From contig CAZJAX010000012.1 of the NCBI GenBank assembly GCA_964543965.1, forward strand, positions 1-26,185: a stretch of DNA of 26,185 bases. The letters are read 5' to 3'. This stretch comes from CAMDWQ01 sp964543965. Lineage in GTDB: Bacteria > Omnitrophota > Gorgyraeia > 2-02-FULL-51-18. The position numbers and the translations under genes are program-made. The notes under the pieces were generated by a model. The model worked only from the letters and a program-made list of their open reading frames with translations, was not told the origin of the DNA and did not search any database. Shown here in pieces: positions 22,554 to 26,185 of the stretch; the stretch's first letter is position 1; each line of letters starts with the position of its first letter.

Positions 22554-23834
22554 ATGAGAAATATCACAGCGCTCATACTATGTCTCTGCTGCCTGGTTCC
22601 CTCAAAGGCGCAGGCGGAGCCGTCGTCACTGGAACTTCAGGTCAGCCAGCTGACGCAGATGGTCAAAGAATTGAAAAGTACCGTTGAAAAACAGCAGTCG
22701 GAGATCGACCAGCTGCGCCGGTCGGCGAAAAACGAGCCGGCCGTCCGGCTAGAGGCGGGAGCCGTCAAGGAAGTGGCTGTGATGCCGCGTTCTTTCGGAA
22801 AGTTCACGCCGGAGATCGGCGTGGTGGCGGATATCGCTTTTAAATCTGACAGTCCGAAAGCCGATGAAGAGGGCGCGGACCGAGTCAGCGTCAGGGAGAT
22901 AGAGCTCGTACTCGGAGCGGCCGTCGACCCGTATTCGCGTTTGGACGCGCTCGTTGCGTTCACCGAAGAGGATACGGCAGAGCTTGAAGAAGCCTATTTG
23001 ACGCGGTTCCAGCTTCCGCTCGATCTGACGGCCCGCATCGGCCGGTTCAAACCGAGGATAGGCAAGGCGCTCGCGGTTCACCGTGACAGTCTCGACACGG
23101 TCGACGAGCCTTTAGTGATCCAGCGGTATTTCGGCGTCGAGGGCATGAGCAAGACCGGTGCCGACGTAACGCGTTTTGTGGACCTGCCGTCCCCGATGGT
23201 GCACCAGATCACCTTCGGCGTCTTGGAAGGCGGCAACGGAGAGGGCGGGACGGCTTTCGGAGAGACGAAGCGGCGCCCGACCTTCTATGGGCGGCTCAAG
23301 AACTATATAGATATCTCAGACCAAACCAATCTCGAGATCGGTCTGTCCGATGCGGTCGGTTCCCGCAACGAATCCGCTGAGTTCGAGGTGAACGTGTTGG
23401 GCATCGACGGCACGCTGATCCATCATTTCAACCCCAGCCAAAATCTAAAACTGCAGGGAGAGGTATTCAATTTGAACCGCCAAGGCAGTTTCGTCGATCT
23501 CGAGGTCGTCGACGACACGACAGGCGATACCAGCGTATTTCAGAATGAAATCGACGGCAATGTCTGGGGCGGCTACGCGCTTCTCGATCTCAGGATCGCA
23601 CCGCAGTGGGCGGCAGGTTTCCGTTATGACCGCGTGGAGATCGTCGACCGGCCCGTCGACAGTCCCGAACACGCCGATCACGGCTACACGGGATACCTGA
23701 CGTTCCATCAGAGCGAATTTGCGCGCTGGAGAGCTCAGTTCTCGCACTTTGATCTGACGGACGGCTCAGAAGACAATCAGGTGCTGATCCAGGGAACATT
23801 CGCTATCGGCGACCATAAACATAAGATCCAATAA
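22554..23834 (+). CDS. Outer-membrane porin-like protein of the metal-import cluster
   Basis: A 426-residue protein with a signal peptide (about 1-21, ending AQAE), a periplasmic coiled coil (about 25-60, LELQVSQLTQMVKELKSTVEKQQSEIDQL shown as heptads of Leu/Val) and then a long beta-barrel region of alternating strands. The barrel contains FGKFTPEIGVVADIAF and RIGRFKPRIGKALAVHRDSL, typical of phosphate-selective porin-like and putative zinc-regulated outer-membrane proteins. It ends in HKHKIQ rather than an aromatic residue, so the usual C-terminal sorting signal is not obvious. A strong GAGGAG precedes the start. Placed before a metal-binding protein gene, it probably lets the metal through the outer membrane. 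No TonB box was recognised. Confidence 0.78.
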   Translation: MRNITALILCLCCLVPSKAQAEPSSLELQVSQLTQMVKELKSTVEKQQSEIDQLRRSAKNEPAVRLEAGAVKEVAVMPRSFGKFTPEIGVVADIAFKSDSPKADEEGADRVSVREIELVLGAAVDPYSRLDALVAFTEEDTAELEEAYLTRFQLPLDLTARIGRFKPRIGKALAVHRDSLDTVDEPLVIQRYFGVEGMSKTGADVTRFVDLPSPMVHQITFGVLEGGNGEGGTAFGETKRRPTFYGRLKNYIDISDQTNLEIGLSDAVGSRNESAEFEVNVLGIDGTLIHHFNPSQNLKLQGEVFNLNRQGSFVDLEVVDDTTGDTSVFQNEIDGNVWGGYALLDLRIAPQWAAGFRYDRVEIVDRPVDSPEHADHGYTGYLTFHQSEFARWRAQFSHFDLTDGSEDNQVLIQGTFAIGDHKHKIQ

Positions 23835-23850
23835 AATATTCGGAGAGATC

Positions 23851-24792
23851 ATGTTCAATCCTATCAAGAATAGTTTGATTCCTGCGGCGGCCTGCTTCCT
23901 GGTTTTCACAGCTTGCGGCCAGGCGCATGCGGAGGCGCCGCTGAAAGTCGTCGCGTCCCAGGCGATGTACGCCGACATCGTCGAGCATATCGGAAAGGAA
24001 AAAGTGGATGCGAAGTTTGTAGCCTCGCCGAAGTTCAACGTCCATTTCATCCAGCCGAAACCCAGCGATGTGCGCAATGCCGCAAAGGCAGATCTCGTGG
24101 TCTATACGGGGCTTGATCTGGAAGAATGGTGGGGTTCTTTGCTTGAAGCAGCCGGGAATCCGGATCTTTTCCCGGGACGCCGCCGCAGCGTCGATTTGTC
24201 CCGCGGGATACGGCTTCTGGATGTCCTCGATCATCCGCCTTCGCGTGCGGAAGGGGATATTCATCGGTACGGCAATCCGCATATTTGGATGAACCCTGAA
24301 AATGTGAAGATCATGGCACATACGATATGTGAAAAACTGAAAGAAGCCGATCCCGGCAATACTTCCTATTATGAAGAGAATGAAAGGGTATTTATTGCGC
24401 GTCTGGATCAGAAGATCTCCGAATGGAAGGATCTTTGCGCGCATGTCCGGGGAAAGGAGATCATTTCTCATCATGCGGATATCGTATACTTCGCCGATTT
24501 TCTCGGGATGAAATCGGAACAGTTCCTTGAACCCAAACCAGGCATTCCTCCGACTCCCAAACACCTGCAGTTTCTGCAGGAATATGTGAAGTCCAGAAAT
24601 ATAAAAGCCGTGGTGATGCCGACGTATTATCCGAAGGGCGCCGCAGACGATCTGACCGGTCATATAGGCGGGACCGTCGTCATGATATGCCAGAATCTCG
24701 GAGAGGTGCCCGGCACGGAGGATGTTTTCGGATTTTTTGATTATAATTTCGGGCGCATCAGCGAAGCCCTGTCTGCCGGCAGGCAGGATTAA
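23851..24792 (+). CDS. Zinc/manganese-type ABC transporter substrate-binding protein (ZnuA-like)
   Basis: A 313-residue periplasmic metal-binding protein of the cluster 9 (ZnuA/PsaA) family. The signal segment ends AACFLVFTACGQAHAEAP; Cys22 could be a lipidated cysteine, but an ordinary cleavage after AHA is also possible. Metal ligands likely are His65 (NVHFIQPKPSD), His144 (GNPHIWMNP) and His208 (ISHHADIVYFADFLGM), the last ligand being less clear. The long His/Asp loop of zinc-specific ZnuA is absent, so zinc versus manganese cannot be decided. It is encoded 16 bp after the porin-like gene and 24 bp before the permease gene. Confidence 0.9.
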   Translation: MFNPIKNSLIPAAACFLVFTACGQAHAEAPLKVVASQAMYADIVEHIGKEKVDAKFVASPKFNVHFIQPKPSDVRNAAKADLVVYTGLDLEEWWGSLLEAAGNPDLFPGRRRSVDLSRGIRLLDVLDHPPSRAEGDIHRYGNPHIWMNPENVKIMAHTICEKLKEADPGNTSYYEENERVFIARLDQKISEWKDLCAHVRGKEIISHHADIVYFADFLGMKSEQFLEPKPGIPPTPKHLQFLQEYVKSRNIKAVVMPTYYPKGAADDLTGHIGGTVVMICQNLGEVPGTEDVFGFFDYNFGRISEALSAGRQD

Positions 24793-24816
24793 AATAAATC
24801 GAAAGGAGTTTCCGCC

Positions 24817-25635
24817 ATGAATGAGTTTATGCAGGTGATGAGCCTTCCGTTTCTTGCCTGTCTCATTCTGGCGGGAATTCATGCTTATCTGGGTCTGCAT
24901 GTGATCGAACGCCAGGTCATATTCGTCGATCTTGCGCTGGCGCAGATCGCAGCGCTCGGGGCAAGTCTTGCTCTGGTTTTCGGCTACGGCATGGACAGCG
25001 CTCATTCTTACTGGATATCGCTCGGGTTTACGGTGGCAGGCGCGGCGATCTTTTCGCTGACGCGTTTGAAGGAGCAGAGAGTACCCCAGGAAGCGATCAT
25101 CGGTATCGTCTATGCGGTCTCGGCCTCGCTTTTGGTCATGATCTTAAGCCATTCCGGGGAAGGGGACGAGCATATCCGTGAAGCACTTTTTGGAAATATT
25201 CTTCTGATCAGGATACCGGAGATATTGAAAATACTCGGCATCTACTCGGCCGTCGGTCTTTTTCATGCTGTTTTCAGAAAACAGTTTCTGCTGATATCCC
25301 GCGACCCGGCCGGAGCTTACCGGCAAGGCTTGAGGGTCCGTTTTTGGGATTTTTTATTTTATGTGTCTTTCGGTATCGTCGTGACGAGTTCCGTGAAGAT
25401 CGCGGGCGTACTTCTGGTATTTTCATTTCTCGTAGTTCCTTCATCCGCGGCGGTTCTGTTCTCAAACGGCACAAAAACCCGCCTTCTCTTCGGCTGGGCG
25501 GTAGGGTTTATCGCGAGCGTTCTGGGAATGGCTCTGTCGTATTATTTCGACTACCCTACCGGCGCCAGCGTCGTCTGCGTATTCGGGAGCCTCCTGGCGG
25601 TTTTGGCCGTGATCAAAGCGCTATTCTTCAAATAA
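24817..25635 (+). CDS. Metal ABC transporter permease (ZnuB-like, ABC-3 family)
   Basis: A 272-residue inner-membrane permease with about eight to nine helices, the usual size for the ABC-3 family that imports zinc, manganese or iron. Recognisable are HVIERQVIFVDLALAQIAALGA near the N-terminus (a typical cytoplasmic-loop region), the helix ILGIYSAVGLFHAVF, and the C-terminal SSVKIAGVLLVFSFLVVPSSAAVL, which holds the family motif GxLLVxxxLxxP. It starts with AAAGGAG eight bases upstream of the ATG. The ATPase that normally accompanies it (ZnuC) is not in this cluster; it must be encoded elsewhere or be shared with another transporter. The next gene is an ABC-F protein that is not a transport ATPase. 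Confidence 0.92.
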   Translation: MNEFMQVMSLPFLACLILAGIHAYLGLHVIERQVIFVDLALAQIAALGASLALVFGYGMDSAHSYWISLGFTVAGAAIFSLTRLKEQRVPQEAIIGIVYAVSASLLVMILSHSGEGDEHIREALFGNILLIRIPEILKILGIYSAVGLFHAVFRKQFLLISRDPAGAYRQGLRVRFWDFLFYVSFGIVVTSSVKIAGVLLVFSFLVVPSSAAVLFSNGTKTRLLFGWAVGFIASVLGMALSYYFDYPTGASVVCVFGSLLAVLAVIKALFFK

Positions 25636-25664
25636 ACGGCTCCTGATCCAGGCGCCAAGCATTT

Positions 25665-25693
25665 TCCACAAGCACTCCGTTTATTGCTACACT
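25665..25693 (+). promoter_or_regulatory. Candidate promoter upstream of uup
   Basis: TCCACA (25665-25670), 17 bp spacer, TACACT (25688-25693); each matches 4 of 6. The -10 ends six bases before an ATG at 25700 that opens an 11-codon ORF. Confidence 0.35.
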
Positions 25694-25699
25694 AACCGC

Positions 25700-25735
25700 A
25701 TGAAAAACGCACTCCGGGCATTCTCATGGCGCTGA
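25700..25735 (+). CDS. Possible 11-codon leader ORF overlapping the uup start
   Basis: ATG at 25700 opens the frame MKNALRAFSWR and stops with TGA at 25733-25735, ten bases into the uup reading frame (+2 frame relative to uup). The uup ATG at 25726 has no Shine-Dalgarno sequence, so translation of the small ORF could bring ribosomes to it. Short leader ORFs control some antibiotic-resistance ABC-F genes. The ORF is short enough to arise by chance. Confidence 0.25.
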   Translation: MKNALRAFSWR

Positions 25736-26185
25736 TCAGTATCCAGGAAGTCTCTCTGGCGCTGGGCGGGCCGCTGCTTTTCGACCGCATCAGCGTGCAG
25801 ATCGAGGCCGGCGAGCGGATCGCGCTTCTCGGGCGCAACGGCACCGGCAAAACCACGCTCATGAAAGTCATCGCCGGCCAGATGAAGGTAGACAGCGGCG
25901 AGATCGGCTACCAGAAGGGGATCCGCATCACGCACCTGCCTCAGGAAGTGCCCACGGACATCCGAGGCTCAGTCTATGACATCGTGCTTTCCGGCCTTGA
26001 AGACCGCGTGAAGCTTCTTGGGGACTATCACCATCTAAACCACCGCCTTCAGACCGAATACACGCCTCAGCTCATGAATCAGCTCGACGCCCTGCATGCC
26101 GAGATGGACCGAACCAACGGCTGGGAGACCCAGCGGCAGATCGAGGACGTCATTTCCCGCATGAAGCTCGATCCTGAAAGCAGCT
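25726..26185 (+). CDS. uup: ABC-F ATPase Uup, N-terminal fragment
   Basis: The first 153 codons of an ABC-F protein; the gene runs off the right edge. The start MALISIQEVSLALGG and Walker A GRNGTGKTT (residues 36-44, Lys42) are clear. GSVYDIVLSGLEDRVKLLGDYH and WETQRQIEDVISRMKLDP match the region between the Walker A motif and the ABC signature of E. coli Uup. Uup is a soluble tandem ATPase, lacking membrane domains, that acts on ribosomes or at branched DNA intermediates. It is not a transport ATPase and so is unlikely to energise the neighbouring zinc permease. The start has no Shine-Dalgarno sequence. Confidence 0.88.
   Translation, partial: MALISIQEVSLALGGPLLFDRISVQIEAGERIALLGRNGTGKTTLMKVIAGQMKVDSGEIGYQKGIRITHLPQEVPTDIRGSVYDIVLSGLEDRVKLLGDYHHLNHRLQTEYTPQLMNQLDALHAEMDRTNGWETQRQIEDVISRMKLDPESS

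Noticed and set aside
23803..25005. A 400-codon frame on the - strand opposite the znuA- and znuB-like genes
   Set aside because: It spans two recognised genes and their intergenic gap in antisense, with no domain or ribosome-binding site.
25726..26185. ABC ATPase after the metal permease taken as the missing ZnuC
   Set aside because: Its sequence matches Uup (ABC-F) in the segment after Walker A, including GSVYDIVLSGLED, and ABC-F proteins do not energise transport.

Overview
The window reads as a chromosomal stretch of a Gram-negative bacterium of fairly high GC content (estimated by eye in the mid-to-upper 50s percent). Evidence for Gram-negative cells is the number of Sec signal peptides, three outer-membrane beta-barrel proteins (two end in an aromatic residue) and periplasmic binding proteins. 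No rRNA, tRNA, CRISPR array, transposase or phage gene was seen. The mixture (tandem FecR-domain/beta-barrel pairs, TIM-barrel glycosidase, SUI1 protein, many uncharacterised envelope proteins) would fit an uncultured lineage such as Omnitrophota, but that is inference and no marker gene settles it. Almost everything lies on the + strand; only the truncated gene at the left edge and one 76-residue membrane protein are on the - strand.

Layout. 1-114: start of a probable ion antiporter gene (-), divergent from a membrane-anchored TIM-barrel glycosidase (190-2193). 2262-7420: a five-gene run starting with a MarR regulator whose promoter carries a perfect inverted repeat, then DUF2339 and DUF3999-like membrane proteins, a membrane-anchored hexapeptide acyltransferase and an alpha/beta hydrolase. 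7486-8751: DEAD-box RNA helicase. 8824-13270: two tandem copies of a FecR-domain protein plus outer-membrane barrel, followed by a TPR protein. 13280-13809: two very small divergent genes. 13890-14249: CoA-binding protein. 14337-18041: two overlapping SPFH genes, a secreted esterase-like protein and a lysozyme-like periplasmic protein. 18065-19753: SUI1 protein and a Pif1-like helicase with a zinc ribbon. 19786-22165: unknown periplasmic protein, O-methyltransferase and PAS-PP2C phosphatase. 22217-25635: a probable zinc-import cluster (His-rich small protein, porin-like protein, binding protein, permease) with no ATPase gene. 25726-end: the beginning of uup (ABC-F ATPase).

The themes are envelope construction and metal uptake. 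The best candidate for something undescribed is the duplicated FecR/beta-barrel module at 8824-13270, whose two FecR proteins carry oppositely charged tails. Other points of note are a metal importer without its ATPase, a lysozyme-like fold signature in an uncharacterised periplasmic family, and three places where a -10-like hexamer ends exactly six bases before an ATG that lacks a Shine-Dalgarno sequence, suggesting leaderless transcripts. All family calls come from reading motifs by eye; no database search was run.
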